Origin: Bacillus aquiflavi
GTDB lineage: Bacteria; Bacillota; Bacilli; Bacillales; Cytobacillaceae
Length of the DNA stretch: 64,000 nt
Assembly: GCF_019915265.1 (NCBI RefSeq)
Contig: NZ_CP082780.1
Location: 2,480,001-2,544,000, forward strand
Reading direction: 5' to 3'
Of the stretch, positions 51,015 to 60,254 are shown piece after piece (position 1 is the first letter of the stretch; every line of letters begins with the position of its first letter). The notes under the pieces are model-generated. The model was not told the origin of the DNA and ran no database searches. It saw only the letters and a program-made list of their open reading frames with translations. The position numbers were made by a program, and so were the translations under genes.

Positions 51015-52232
51015 ATGTCAGAAAAAAAATCTAGAAAGATTATCATTGTCGGGGGAGGAATTGGTGGTCTTGCTGCAGCATTGGGGATGGCAGAAACAGG
51101 GCGAAAATCATTAGTTTTAGAGCGAGCTCCTGAATTTAGTGAAGTCGGTGCAGGTATTCAACTAGCTCCAAATGGGACTGCTGTACTCGAAAGATTAGGA
51201 GTCATGGACGAAATTAGCAAATTAGCAGTCTTTCCAAAACGACTCGTTTTAATGGATGCAATTACTGGAAAGGAATTAACCGCTCTTAATTTAGAAGAAA
51301 CATTCAAAAATCAGTACGGACATCCATACATCGTGATGCATCGTGCTGATTTACACAAAGTTCTTTATGAAGCTTGTCTAGAAAAAGGAAATATTACGTT
51401 GCTAACGAATAGTGAAGTAGAAAAAGTTGAAGATTTAACCGATCGAGCTAAAGTGACTTTAGTAAACGGGGATATTTATGAATCTGATGCGGTAATTGGC
51501 GCGGACGGGATTCATTCAAACACGCGCAAATTAGTGAGTGACGATCAACCAGTTTGTTCCCAATATGTCGCCTACCGTGGGACAATCCCAATGGAGGAAG
51601 TGACCGAAACAGCAGGAACGAACCCAGATGATGTCCTCATGTGGATTGGACCTAACCTTCACCTTGTTCAATATCCAGTTCGACGAGGAGAACTTTACAA
51701 CCAAGTTGTTGTGTTCAAAAGCTTCAAGTACAAACCAGGCGCTGACGATTGGAAAGCGAATGATTGGGGTACTCCAGAAGAAATGGATGAGCGCTTTGCA
51801 AATACTTGTCCATTTGTAAAACATTCCGTATCCTTTATCTCGCGGCAATTTCGTTGGGCGATGTGGGACCGTGATCCAATCCAAAATTGGACAAAAGGAC
51901 GGGTTACATTGTTAGGTGACGCCGCTCATCCAATGCTGCAATATATGGCTCAAGGCGGAATTCAGGCGTTAGAAGATGTAGCACATTTGACAAGTATGAT
52001 TCATAAATACGGAGACGACTATACAACAGCATTTCTTGAATATCAAAAAGAAAGAATCCCACGTGCTTCCAAAGTTCAAACGTATGCTAGGAATTGGGGA
52101 GAAATTATCCATGCAGAAGATCCAATCTCAATTATGTTGCGTAATGACATTTTCTCAAAGCGTGGCGAGTATGACTTTACTTATGTGGATTGGCTCTATT
52201 CCAAACGATACGAATCACTTGTAAGTTTATAA
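51015..52232 (+). CDS. FAD-dependent aromatic hydroxylase, probable 3-hydroxybenzoate 6-monooxygenase
   Basis: Group A flavoprotein monooxygenase, probably forming gentisate from 3-hydroxybenzoate. 405 aa. FAD-binding GGGIGGLAAALGMAETG near residue 12, DG motif VIGADGIHSNTRK near 155 and GD motif VTLLGDAAHPMLQYMAQGG near 290. HRADLHKVLYEACL is also characteristic. A salicylate-type hydroxylase is an alternative; the gentisate dioxygenase next door favours 3-hydroxybenzoate. Starts 38 nt after gentisate dioxygenase behind AAGGGGG. Ends the operon; a terminator follows. Confidence 0.88.
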   Translation: MSEKKSRKIIIVGGGIGGLAAALGMAETGRKSLVLERAPEFSEVGAGIQLAPNGTAVLERLGVMDEISKLAVFPKRLVLMDAITGKELTALNLEETFKNQYGHPYIVMHRADLHKVLYEACLEKGNITLLTNSEVEKVEDLTDRAKVTLVNGDIYESDAVIGADGIHSNTRKLVSDDQPVCSQYVAYRGTIPMEEVTETAGTNPDDVLMWIGPNLHLVQYPVRRGELYNQVVVFKSFKYKPGADDWKANDWGTPEEMDERFANTCPFVKHSVSFISRQFRWAMWDRDPIQNWTKGRVTLLGDAAHPMLQYMAQGGIQALEDVAHLTSMIHKYGDDYTTAFLEYQKERIPRASKVQTYARNWGEIIHAEDPISIMLRNDIFSKRGEYDFTYVDWLYSKRYESLVSL

Positions 52233-52320
52233 TTAAATAGATTCGAAACGCTCTAAAAAAGTTGTTAGAAGACTAGTAGTTAAAGCCACTTAATTCTAGG
52301 AATCCCAGGAATCAGCAAGA

Positions 52321-52369
52321 GGGGGTGTTTTATGATTCAGTTTTTTAACAAATAAAAACACCCTTTTCT
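52321..52369. terminator. terminator of the gentisate operon
   Basis: GGGTGTTTT (52323-52331) / AAAACACCC (52355-52363) followed by TTTTCTT on the plus strand. It lies between the convergent hydroxylase and CtaG-like genes. Confidence 0.75.
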
Positions 52370-52427
52370 TATGAAAAAAAATGTTAATACTTTAATGTTT
52401 ATTTTTAACTTAAAACTAGCTTTCTTT

Positions 52428-53093
52428 TCAATAGCGTATCGAAGAACTTAACAGAAATAAAGAAACCATAAACATTAATGTGATAAATGCGATAACAATC
52501 CCTAAAAAAATATAACCGACCTTTTTTAACCTACTCAGTTTTCGTTGCTCTGGTAATTGGTTAACTAATGGCCACCACATAAAAACGGCCAATATAAATA
52601 CGAAACCATTATAAAGTAATTCAATATAATAACTTCCGTAATATGGAATATTAGTTAGGTAAGAAAAAATAAAGAAGATGTTAAATAATATCAAAGCAAT
52701 AAGAGGTTTCATGAAAATATTAAATATCAACTTAAAGGCGGGATTATTTATGATTGCACGCCAAATCCATTGTGGAATGCCTATAATTAAAAAGGGCGGA
52801 ATAACTAAATAAAGACAAGCCTTTTGAATATAGTATGTTTCATGAAAGTAAAAATATCCAATTTTAGGTAGTTGTGATCCTTCTATCATATAAAGCAGAA
52901 CGATCCCAAGCGTAAAAAATGTCGCTTGTCTTTTCGTTAATTTTTCACTTGAAACAAAACGAGTACGAAATTTCATTGTAATTAAAAAGTAGCCGACTAA
53001 AATTAACATCAGTACTATGAAAAAGTAAGGACTCCATAATACCCGAAAACCTAAATAATCCGCTATTGTCGATATCGGCATATAATCCCTCAT
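52428..53093 (-). CDS. ctaG: CtaG-family cytochrome oxidase assembly protein, C-terminally shortened
   Basis: Membrane protein related to caa3-type oxidase assembly factor CtaG. 221 aa with about six hydrophobic helices. The family-like region is GFRVLWSPYFFIVLML, LLYMIEGSQLPKIGYFYF and HETYYIQKACLYLVIPPF, then MWWPLVNQLPEQRKLSRL. Usual CtaG proteins are near 300 aa. After the helix following KKVGYIFLG the sequence ends, and no continuation is found in other frames, so one or two C-terminal helices are absent. It may be a truncated paralogue with the functional copy elsewhere. Confidence 0.75.
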   Translation of the reverse strand: MRDYMPISTIADYLGFRVLWSPYFFIVLMLILVGYFLITMKFRTRFVSSEKLTKRQATFFTLGIVLLYMIEGSQLPKIGYFYFHETYYIQKACLYLVIPPFLIIGIPQWIWRAIINNPAFKLIFNIFMKPLIALILFNIFFIFSYLTNIPYYGSYYIELLYNGFVFILAVFMWWPLVNQLPEQRKLSRLKKVGYIFLGIVIAFITLMFMVSLFLLSSSIRY

Positions 53094-53800
53094 CTCGATC
53101 TACTAATCTTTGAAGTTTTATTTACCTCATTAACATAAAAACACAACATATTACAAATGCTTTATGTAATTGAGCCTGATACATTTTCAAGAAAACTATC
53201 AGTATGAATGGGGTCTCATATAGCATTTTAAATGATATTTCAATATAAATCTACTTGTGTTATTTTTTGTAATATGTACCCTAGTCTCTTTCTACTACAT
53301 TAAAACATCTTTTGCTTTTTTTCCTCATATCCTTAATTTTTGTAACTTTTAAATATAAAAAAAAAATAGAAGTAAAAGCAGTAATATATCGAAGAGTAAC
53401 CATGCCAAGGATTGAGGACCCTACTGTGATCGCTTAATCGCATACTAGTATCATCTCGATAACCCTCTTTTTTTTTAGAATTTACTTGACTAACAGCCTA
53501 CAATTGAAGCGTCGTTTGTACTGGTTTATAAGCTATTCCATAAAAATAACTGCCAATACTGACAGATTATTTATGACACCAAAAATAATAATCCGATCTC
53601 ACCACATAAGCAGACTGGATATATTAAATCTTTAGACCCATTTGATCAAAAAAAAATCTTCCTAGAAATATGCCACAAAAAAAACATTACAAAGATAATC
53701 ACTAAAAAAACAAGGAGACCTTTGAACCTAGTCCCCCTTCTTCACCAAGCCCATTAATAAAAATTAAATATTCCCTCACTTGTTAAAGAGAGCAAATACA
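53094..53800. other. AT-rich intergenic stretch without supported genes
   Basis: About 700 bases of high AT content with many short homopolymers and stops in all frames. I see no RNA gene, transposase motif or long repeat in it. It must contain the promoter of the CtaG-like gene near 53100-53200. Confidence 0.5.
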
Positions 53801-54058
53801 CTAAAAAGCTAGGGGGTTTTCTTTCCTTCTATTTGTTTTAGATAAATATTTCGAATAAAATAGATCAAGCTGTACTGATGCAAAACTAGCTTCAAGACTC
53901 GAAGCCATTGCAAAGTACCCAATGCCTTCCCCTGTTCGTTCAATTAGCATGACTGCCAATACTAATGATGCTAAAATTGTTGTAATAATTCTAAAACTTA
54001 CTCCCTCTAATAAAATTAAAAATGGTATAAGGCAACAATAATGTATTGAAAAGTCCAT
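53801..54058 (-). pseudogene. possible fragment of an MFS transporter (85 codons)
   Basis: The frame encodes one or two hydrophobic helices (LIPFLILLEGVSFRIITTIL, SLVLAVMLIERTG) followed by GEGIGYFAMASSLEASFAS. This is reminiscent of the GxGxGY..A..LG..FGP loop-helix of drug-type MFS proteins. No ribosome site is near the ATG, and the usual flanking helices are missing. I regard it as a gene remnant, with low certainty. Confidence 0.35.
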
Positions 54059-54138
54059 AGTTTTGATTTAATTTGAAGCCTCATTTAATTTCCCCTTTTC
54101 TTTTTAACTATCTAAAGATTTTGAAGTATGCGGATATA

Positions 54139-55017
54139 TTAAACCAATTTTATCGCTTCTCGGCCATTTAACCAGAGTTGTTCAGATAAGTCATCAAGCC
54201 ACTTGATGATTACCTTTTCGTGATTACGTAATTTGATCTGCTTAGGAACGTCTATCTCAACATCAACCTCGCCATCTTTTCTTTCGCAAATAAAACAAAT
54301 ACTTTGAAATTTTCGTTGCTTCGTTTGCACATTCACTTTATAAATACCGTAATTTGGTAAACTATTAAATAAGGATGCTTTGATCTTTACTTTATATATA
54401 CAATTTAAGGTGGAAAGTTCATATACATGAGTGATCCAACCTTTTGTTTCATAATGATCACCTAAATAATAAGCAATTTGATCTACCTTTCCAGACCTTA
54501 AAAGGCTTCTAATATAAGTAGAGCTAATTTTCTTTTTATATAATTCTACTTTTGGTATCATTGTTACACGAAATGTCCCTTTTCCATGGGTTTCAAGCGT
54601 TTCAATAGTACCTAATCCTTTACTGCCGTATGTAAAATCAAATCCGGCAACTACTTCTCTTACTTGTAAAGAAATAAGATATTTTTGTACAAATACCTCC
54701 GGTTCAAGACTTGCAAATTCTTTATCAAAACGTATAACATATAGCCGCTCAACCCCCAGCTGTTCAAAAATTTCTATTTTTCTTTCCAATGATATTAAAT
54801 AATGAAACTTCACATCATTTAGCACTTCTTTTGGATGGGGGAAAAACGTCAGAACAGTTAATTCCAATCCCTTTTGTCTTGCAATATACTTCGCTTTTTC
54901 TATTAATTGTTTATGCCCTAAATGAACCCCATCGAAAAAGCCAAGGGCCATAACACAAGGTTTTACTTTAGTTTGTACACAGGTTGAAATAGATTTAAGA
55001 AAAGTTGTTTTCATCAT
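54139..55017 (-). CDS. FAD synthetase-like nucleotidyltransferase (RibF-related)
   Basis: Related to the N-terminal FMN adenylyltransferase half of RibF. 292 aa from the double ATG at 55017 with an AAGGAG site. Signature GFFDGVHLGHKQLIEKA near residue 25 and VVAGFDFTYGSKGLGT (flexible motif) are present. ISSTYIRSLLRSGKV is the usual end of this domain. The C-terminal ~110 residues do not show a clear riboflavin-kinase motif, so it may only adenylate FMN. It lies next to an aromatic-acid transporter and near an FAD-dependent hydroxylase, which may be its client (inference). Confidence 0.8.
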   Translation of the reverse strand: MMKTTFLKSISTCVQTKVKPCVMALGFFDGVHLGHKQLIEKAKYIARQKGLELTVLTFFPHPKEVLNDVKFHYLISLERKIEIFEQLGVERLYVIRFDKEFASLEPEVFVQKYLISLQVREVVAGFDFTYGSKGLGTIETLETHGKGTFRVTMIPKVELYKKKISSTYIRSLLRSGKVDQIAYYLGDHYETKGWITHVYELSTLNCIYKVKIKASLFNSLPNYGIYKVNVQTKQRKFQSICFICERKDGEVDVEIDVPKQIKLRNHEKVIIKWLDDLSEQLWLNGREAIKLV

Positions 55018-55075
55018 GATCAACTCCTTACGGCTGTCCAACTTTTTAGGCTTTGTTTCATTCTTTCTGTCAAAA

Positions 55076-55116
55076 TTGACTCATACCCTTTCACATAACT
55101 GAAAGAATATGAGTCA
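55076..55116 (-). terminator. terminator of the MFS transporter gene
   Basis: On the minus strand TGACTCATA / TATGAGTCA encloses a second stem CTTTCA / TGAAAG and is followed by ATTTTGAC. The long nested stem separates the transporter from the FAD synthetase-like gene. Confidence 0.8.
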
Positions 55117-55122
55117 CAAAAA

Positions 55123-56472
55123 TTAAACTACTTCATTTTCCTTCTTTGGAGTGAAAATCATTCCAACTACAGCAACTAATCCAGCTATAACGAATGTAAA
55201 AAAACTCCATATTAAATCTACATTCATACTTAACAAGAATCCAATAATAACTGGACCGGAAATAGCCCCTATTCTTCCAATCCCTAGACCCCAACCTAAC
55301 GCGGTAGCCCTTAATTGAGCAGGATAATATTTTGTAACAAAAGCATTTAAGATTTGGGTACTACCTACCGCACCGAAACCAGCTATCCCTACTAATAAGT
55401 AAGTAATTGCAATTGGTGGCGCACCTATCGTTAAACAGAAAGCACTCAACGCAGCGAAAAAATAGGAAACTCCGATTACTCTTTTTGAACCCCAACGGTC
55501 GGCAACCATACTCGCAAAAAGGGCCCCTATTCCAGCTGTAAGATTCATAACTAGTAAAAATGATAAGCTAGAATGAAGCGAATAACCCAATTCTTTCATG
55601 ATTTGTGGCAACCATGTGTTTAATCCATACACTAAATAAAATCCCATAATATACGTTAACCAAATAAACAATGTCGCTTTAATATATTTTTTTGAAAAAA
55701 GACCTTTAAATGATGTTTGTTCCTTTATTGCACCTTTTTCTGCTTCAACTACTTGATCTTTAAAAAATGAAATATTCATATGAAATCGCTTACATATCTT
55801 TTCTGCTTCTTTATTTTTAGACTTAGAAAGAAGAAAACTCACTGACTCTGGTAAAAACTTAATCATGATCGGAATTAATAACAATGGAACAGCTCCGATC
55901 CAAAACATAAATCTCCATCCAAATGAGTTCAAAAGATATATCGATAAAATGGCTCCTAACACTGTACCGAAGGAATAACCCATAAACATAATTGAATAAT
56001 TTAACGATCTGCGATGAGGAGGTGAATATTCAACTGCAAGGGCAGAAGCAGTTGGAATAACCCCGCCTAATCCAATCCCTCCTATAAAACGAAATAAACC
56101 GAAGACTCCTGATGATGTAGCCATAGCACAAGCCGCCATTGTTAATGAAAACAAGGTAATACATAGGATTAATGTCCATTTTCTACCGAATATATCAGTT
56201 ATTGTACCAACTAAAATTGCACCGATCAACATTCCAAACAGGGCATAACTTCCTATTGTACCTGCTTGAGCTGGCGATAAGTCCCAAGGTTGATATTCTA
56301 ATAAACTTGGAAGGACAGCCCCATAAATACCTAAATCATAACCGTCAGCCAATATACTAAAAAAGCAAATACTTAAGATAAAATACATTAAAGAAGTTGG
56401 CACCCCTGATTTTGAAGGAGCTTCGGTTTCCATATTAATATTATGAGGCGTTTCTTTAACTACTTGACTCAT
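55123..56472 (-). CDS. MFS transporter, aromatic acid:H+ symporter type
   Basis: Twelve-helix major facilitator of the AAHS group, whose members carry benzoate, 3-hydroxybenzoate, gentisate or related acids. 449 aa from ATG at 56472 (MSQVVKETPHNINME), preceded by AAGGAGTGA. The AAHS signature DGYDLGIYGAVLPSL lies in helix 1. GTITDIFGRKWTLILCI is the loop 2-3 motif, RFIGGIGLGGVIPTASAL the helix 4 motif and ADRWGSKRVIGVSYF the loop 8-9 motif. Location between the two ring-cleavage clusters suits uptake of their substrates; which one cannot be told. Confidence 0.9.
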   Translation of the reverse strand: MSQVVKETPHNINMETEAPSKSGVPTSLMYFILSICFFSILADGYDLGIYGAVLPSLLEYQPWDLSPAQAGTIGSYALFGMLIGAILVGTITDIFGRKWTLILCITLFSLTMAACAMATSSGVFGLFRFIGGIGLGGVIPTASALAVEYSPPHRRSLNYSIMFMGYSFGTVLGAILSIYLLNSFGWRFMFWIGAVPLLLIPIMIKFLPESVSFLLSKSKNKEAEKICKRFHMNISFFKDQVVEAEKGAIKEQTSFKGLFSKKYIKATLFIWLTYIMGFYLVYGLNTWLPQIMKELGYSLHSSLSFLLVMNLTAGIGALFASMVADRWGSKRVIGVSYFFAALSAFCLTIGAPPIAITYLLVGIAGFGAVGSTQILNAFVTKYYPAQLRATALGWGLGIGRIGAISGPVIIGFLLSMNVDLIWSFFTFVIAGLVAVVGMIFTPKKENEVV

Positions 56473-56632
56473 TCTGATCTCACTCCTTAAATTAGGCATA
56501 TAAAATGTTTAATGCGTCAATCACTATTAAGCTCTCCTTCTACTGCTCATAGAAGGAATTCCTCATATGTATTCCTTTAAAAGAAAAGGAACAAAAATAG
56601 GGTGAGACTGGATATTCAAAAAATTTATTTTA

Positions 56633-56668
56633 AGGCTGTCCCCACTCCATCATGTGGGTTAACAGCCT
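56633..56668 (-). terminator. hairpin downstream of hmgA
   Basis: AGGCTGT / ACAGCCT with an inner CCCAC / GTGGG stem. The minus-strand continuation TAAAATAAATTTTTT is AT-rich. Probable end of the homogentisate operon. Confidence 0.6.
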
Positions 56669-56688
56669 AACCTTTATCATTAATCATT

Positions 56689-57861
56689 TCAAAATTTATT
56701 TTTTTCAATCCAACTATATTGATAGCTTTCATCTTCCATCATCTGATTCGCCTTTTTAACAACTTTTAACGGTCGGAATGTATCGATCATAACTGCTAAC
56801 TCTAATGTTTCTTTTTTTCCGATACTTTCTTCAATTTTTCCAGGATGCGGACCATGCGGAATACCTGCGGGATGAAGAGTAATAGACTCTTCATTTATCC
56901 CTTTCCGGCTCATAAAATTTCCTTCTACATAATACAAAACCTCATCACTGTCTACATTACTATGAAAATATGGAGCTGGGATCGCTTCTGGATGATAATC
57001 ATACAACCGGGGAACAAATGAGCAAACAATAAAATTATATCCTTCAAAGGTTTGATGGATTGGCGGCGGCATATGAATACGTCGAGTGATTGGTTCAAAA
57101 TCACTAATATTAAATATCCAAGGAAATAAATAACCATCCCATCCTATTACATCAAACGGGTGATGGGCGTAATAATGAGAATGTAGGTAATTACCTGACT
57201 TTGTTCGAACTTCAAATTCCCCTTTTTCATTATAGGTCACTAATTTTTCAGGTCCTTTTATATCTCTTTCGCAAAACGGACTATGTTCAAGCAACTGGCC
57301 AAATTCATTTCTATATCGTTTAGGTGTTATGATCCAACTGTTTGTTTCGATCACAAGAAACTTTGACTCTCCCTTATCTGGCACAATCCGATAAATCGTT
57401 CCTATAGGAATAACAATATAATCCCCCGGCTTATATTGAAGCGTTCCGAAAGTAGTTTCAACTTTCCCGCTGCCATAATGGACAAACAATAGCTCATCTC
57501 CATTACCATTACGATAGAAGTAATCCATATTTTCAGCAGGATTTACTACGCCTATTAATAAGTCTTCATTTCCTAAAATATATTCTCTTCCCATTACAGC
57601 ATCACTTCGTTCTTTATTCCCCTTGTTCGTATAAAAATGTCGCGGGCGAAGCGTGCCTTGCTCCTCATATTTCACGCCACAATCTCCGATTAAATTTGAT
57701 TTATAAAACTGTGTAGGGGGATTATGATGGTACAAAATTGATTGGATCCCGGAAAACCCTTTAGTCCCCATCACTTGTTCATTAAATAAGGAATGATCCT
57801 CCTTACGAAATACCGTATGTCTCTTACGAGGGATTTTTCCCATTTTTCGGTACCATGTCAT
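56689..57861 (-). CDS. hmgA: homogentisate 1,2-dioxygenase
   Basis: Fe(II) cupin dioxygenase opening homogentisate to 4-maleylacetoacetate in tyrosine degradation. 390 aa. MTWYRKMGKIPRKRHTVFRK is the usual bacillar N-terminus. Ring-cleavage fold with DVIGWDGYLFPWIFNISDFEP (cut at PW), PPPIHQTFEGYNFIVCSFVP and the metal-ligand region HPAGIPHGPHPGK near residue 335. ATG at 57861 follows AAAGGAGGAA. It is 32 nt downstream of fumarylacetoacetase, so both are in one operon. Confidence 0.95.
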   Translation of the reverse strand: MTWYRKMGKIPRKRHTVFRKEDHSLFNEQVMGTKGFSGIQSILYHHNPPTQFYKSNLIGDCGVKYEEQGTLRPRHFYTNKGNKERSDAVMGREYILGNEDLLIGVVNPAENMDYFYRNGNGDELLFVHYGSGKVETTFGTLQYKPGDYIVIPIGTIYRIVPDKGESKFLVIETNSWIITPKRYRNEFGQLLEHSPFCERDIKGPEKLVTYNEKGEFEVRTKSGNYLHSHYYAHHPFDVIGWDGYLFPWIFNISDFEPITRRIHMPPPIHQTFEGYNFIVCSFVPRLYDYHPEAIPAPYFHSNVDSDEVLYYVEGNFMSRKGINEESITLHPAGIPHGPHPGKIEESIGKKETLELAVMIDTFRPLKVVKKANQMMEDESYQYSWIEKNKF

Positions 57862-57893
57862 CGTAATCTTCCTCCTTTATCAATCTTTTAAAG

Positions 57894-59186
57894 CTAAATT
57901 CTCTGATGTTTTCTTTGTAGTACATGTTCAGCATCTAGCGCTGGCTCAATTACTCCAGTAACTTCCCCAAAACCAACTCGATAACCATCACCTTGACACC
58001 AGCCTGTCATCGTTACCTCATCCCCGTCTTCTAACCACTCTCTTTGTTCTTGTTCAGATAAAGAAATCGGTTCTTTACCTCTCCACGTTAGTTCTAGTAA
58101 ACAGCCTCGCGAATCTTTTTCAGAACCGCTAATTGTACCTGTAGCAAGTAAATCTCCGGGATTTAAATCGCAGCCCCCAATCGTATGATGGGCAATTTGC
58201 TGAGCCATGCTCCAATATAAATAGCGATAATTGCTTAAACAGATTCGCTTCGGTGCACTCATCTTTTTACTTCGCAAATAGACTTCAAGTTGTATATTAA
58301 ATGAACTCGGAATACTCTGTTCAAGATATTCAAGCGGCTTTGGATCTTGAATTGGTCCTGTTACCCGAAAAGGTTCTAATGCCTCCATTGGCACGACCCA
58401 TGGGGAAATAGAAGTAGCAAAATTTTTCGCTAGAAATGGTCCCAACGGCTGATATTCCCACGACTGGATGTCACGAGCACTCCAATCATTTACTAAAACC
58501 ATTCCAAAAACATGCTGTTCGGCCTCTTCAATTGGAATCGGTTCACCGCGCTTATTCCCAACACCAATCAAGCACCCCATCTCTAATTCAAAATCCAATT
58601 GTCTAGTTGAGCGAAAAATTGGCGAATGATTAGGCAGCTTTATTTGCCCTAGCGGACGTCGAATACTCGTACCACTCAAAATAACCGAGCTAGCTCTCCC
58701 ATGGTAACCTACTGGTAAATAAGTCCAATTTGGCATTAAAGCATTTTCTTTCCCCCGAAACATCATCCCAACATTTGTTGCATGTTCTTTGGATGCATAA
58801 AAATCTGTATAATCTCCAATTTCTACAGGCAGATGAAGTATAACTTCTTTCATCGGAAACAGCACTTGCTTGCGAATCTCTTCATCGTCTCTTAATTGTG
58901 GTTCGTCCTCTGACAATAGCTTTTGAACTTTTTTTCGAACGCCAACCCAACTGTCTCTTCCTAGCTGCATCAAACTGTTTAGCGAAGACTTGTTAAAAAC
59001 AGCATTTTCCCTAGCGATAATTTCTTTGAAAAACCCTTTCTCTTCTAAAATTGATAAATCTAACACATAGTCACCAATAGCAACTCCAACTCGAGGATTA
59101 TCCTCGTTACTTGTACTAAATACTCCATATGGCAAATTTTGAATAGGAAAATGAGAGTCCGGAGCCACTTTTATAAATGATTTCAC
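57894..59186 (-). CDS. fahA: fumarylacetoacetase
   Basis: Hydrolyses fumarylacetoacetate to fumarate and acetoacetate. 430 aa; GTG start at 59186 behind AGGAGG. FAH-specific N-terminal domain (FPIQNLPYGVFSTSNEDNPR), then catalytic part with YTDFYASKEHATNVGMMFRG, PVGYHGRASSVILSGT, LDFELEMGCLIGVGNK and DWSARDIQSWEYQPLGPF. GDLLATGTISG is near residue 355. The GTGA overlap with the stop of the upstream 320-aa gene implies coupled translation. Confidence 0.95.
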   Translation of the reverse strand: MKSFIKVAPDSHFPIQNLPYGVFSTSNEDNPRVGVAIGDYVLDLSILEEKGFFKEIIARENAVFNKSSLNSLMQLGRDSWVGVRKKVQKLLSEDEPQLRDDEEIRKQVLFPMKEVILHLPVEIGDYTDFYASKEHATNVGMMFRGKENALMPNWTYLPVGYHGRASSVILSGTSIRRPLGQIKLPNHSPIFRSTRQLDFELEMGCLIGVGNKRGEPIPIEEAEQHVFGMVLVNDWSARDIQSWEYQPLGPFLAKNFATSISPWVVPMEALEPFRVTGPIQDPKPLEYLEQSIPSSFNIQLEVYLRSKKMSAPKRICLSNYRYLYWSMAQQIAHHTIGGCDLNPGDLLATGTISGSEKDSRGCLLELTWRGKEPISLSEQEQREWLEDGDEVTMTGWCQGDGYRVGFGEVTGVIEPALDAEHVLQRKHQRI

Positions 59187-60145
59187 TTAAAGACCTCCTG
59201 TCGATTAATTAAATCTAATAATTCATCTTTTGGTTCATCAAAACTGCAACTGCCAAATGAACATAATGAATGATTTCGAAGCTCTTTCATCTCTTGTGCT
59301 GTTATACAAAAATGTTTCCAAGCTAAGCTGTCATTCTTAATCATAAAGTGCTCGATATTTTCATCTGATATGATTTCCTCTATTATTTTTTTATTTAGAT
59401 TAAAATGATAAGCAAGCATACCTGACAGGAAAATGTTAAGAAATCCATGCATTTTTGTCTTTACTTCTTCCCGGTACATTCGAACCGGATGATGTAATCC
59501 AGCAGTGAATTTTATTGGCAAATTGAGATCACGACATAAAGCAATTACAGAAGCAACCTTTTCGGTACTGGGAAACATTTCTGCTTTTATTCCGCCGGCT
59601 CGCAGTTTTACCCCCACTTTTTCTTTATGTCTTGAATTGAATTCCGAAATTACATCCAGCGTACTAGACAAATTATTTAGCCAATTGTCGCCGTTAAGCA
59701 TTGTTAACTCACAGTACACTTTCATTCCTAATTCTTTTGCACCTGTTGAAGCTTCCTTTATTAAATTGTTAGTTGGTACAATGGGCGGCAATGGGATTTC
59801 ATATACTTTGACATTAGACCAATCGGAATTTTCTCTACTAAAATGATGAATTAGCTTTAAATCTTCTCGAAACTGAACAAAACATTGCTCTTCATCACTA
59901 CTTTTTCTACCAACAACTGAGAGTTCTAAAGCTTTTTTATTTAAAAATAATTCACGATAATGTGGAAGTTCGTTTATTTTTGCAACGGGTATGATAAAAG
60001 GTCCTAACATCCAGGAATCATTGCTATTAATATAGTTTGCATAATTTTCAATAGCCTTAATTAAAGACAGATTAGCGGGCGGAAATAACCCTGCATAATC
60101 GATTAAACGTTCTAACAAAACGTGGAGACTAGGACTACTTTTCAT
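59183..60145 (-). CDS. conserved protein of unknown function in the homogentisate operon
   Basis: I do not recognise a named family. About 320 aa from ATG at 60145 (MKSSPSLHVLLERLIDYAGL), with AAGGAAG upstream; a GTG at 60154 abuts that site. The sequence suggests a soluble alpha/beta barrel. Conserved-looking blocks are DYAGLFPPANLSL at the N-terminus, VYEIPLPPIVPT, VGVKLRAGGIKAEMFPST and LPIKFTAGLHHPVRMY near residue 220. It is translationally coupled to fumarylacetoacetase. The pathway between hmgA and fahA products needs a maleylacetoacetate isomerase and none of GST type is seen, so this is a candidate (inference only). Confidence 0.85.
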   Translation of the reverse strand: MKSSPSLHVLLERLIDYAGLFPPANLSLIKAIENYANYINSNDSWMLGPFIIPVAKINELPHYRELFLNKKALELSVVGRKSSDEEQCFVQFREDLKLIHHFSRENSDWSNVKVYEIPLPPIVPTNNLIKEASTGAKELGMKVYCELTMLNGDNWLNNLSSTLDVISEFNSRHKEKVGVKLRAGGIKAEMFPSTEKVASVIALCRDLNLPIKFTAGLHHPVRMYREEVKTKMHGFLNIFLSGMLAYHFNLNKKIIEEIISDENIEHFMIKNDSLAWKHFCITAQEMKELRNHSLCSFGSCSFDEPKDELLDLINRQEVFK

Positions 60146-60254
60146 TTCAAACACTTCCTTTTAGTTCATACATTCATTCAACCTATTTTTTAAATTTGAA
60201 TTGTTCTCATATATTTAGAAACTTCGTATTCATTTCCTCTTTTCTAGAGGCTAA

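Noticed and set aside
55060-55116. Apparent pseudoknot ATTCTTTC / TGACTCATA / GAAAGAAT / TATGAGTCA
   Set aside because: A simpler nested hairpin (TGACTCATA stem with inner CTTTCA stem, then ATTTT) explains it as the terminator of the MFS gene.
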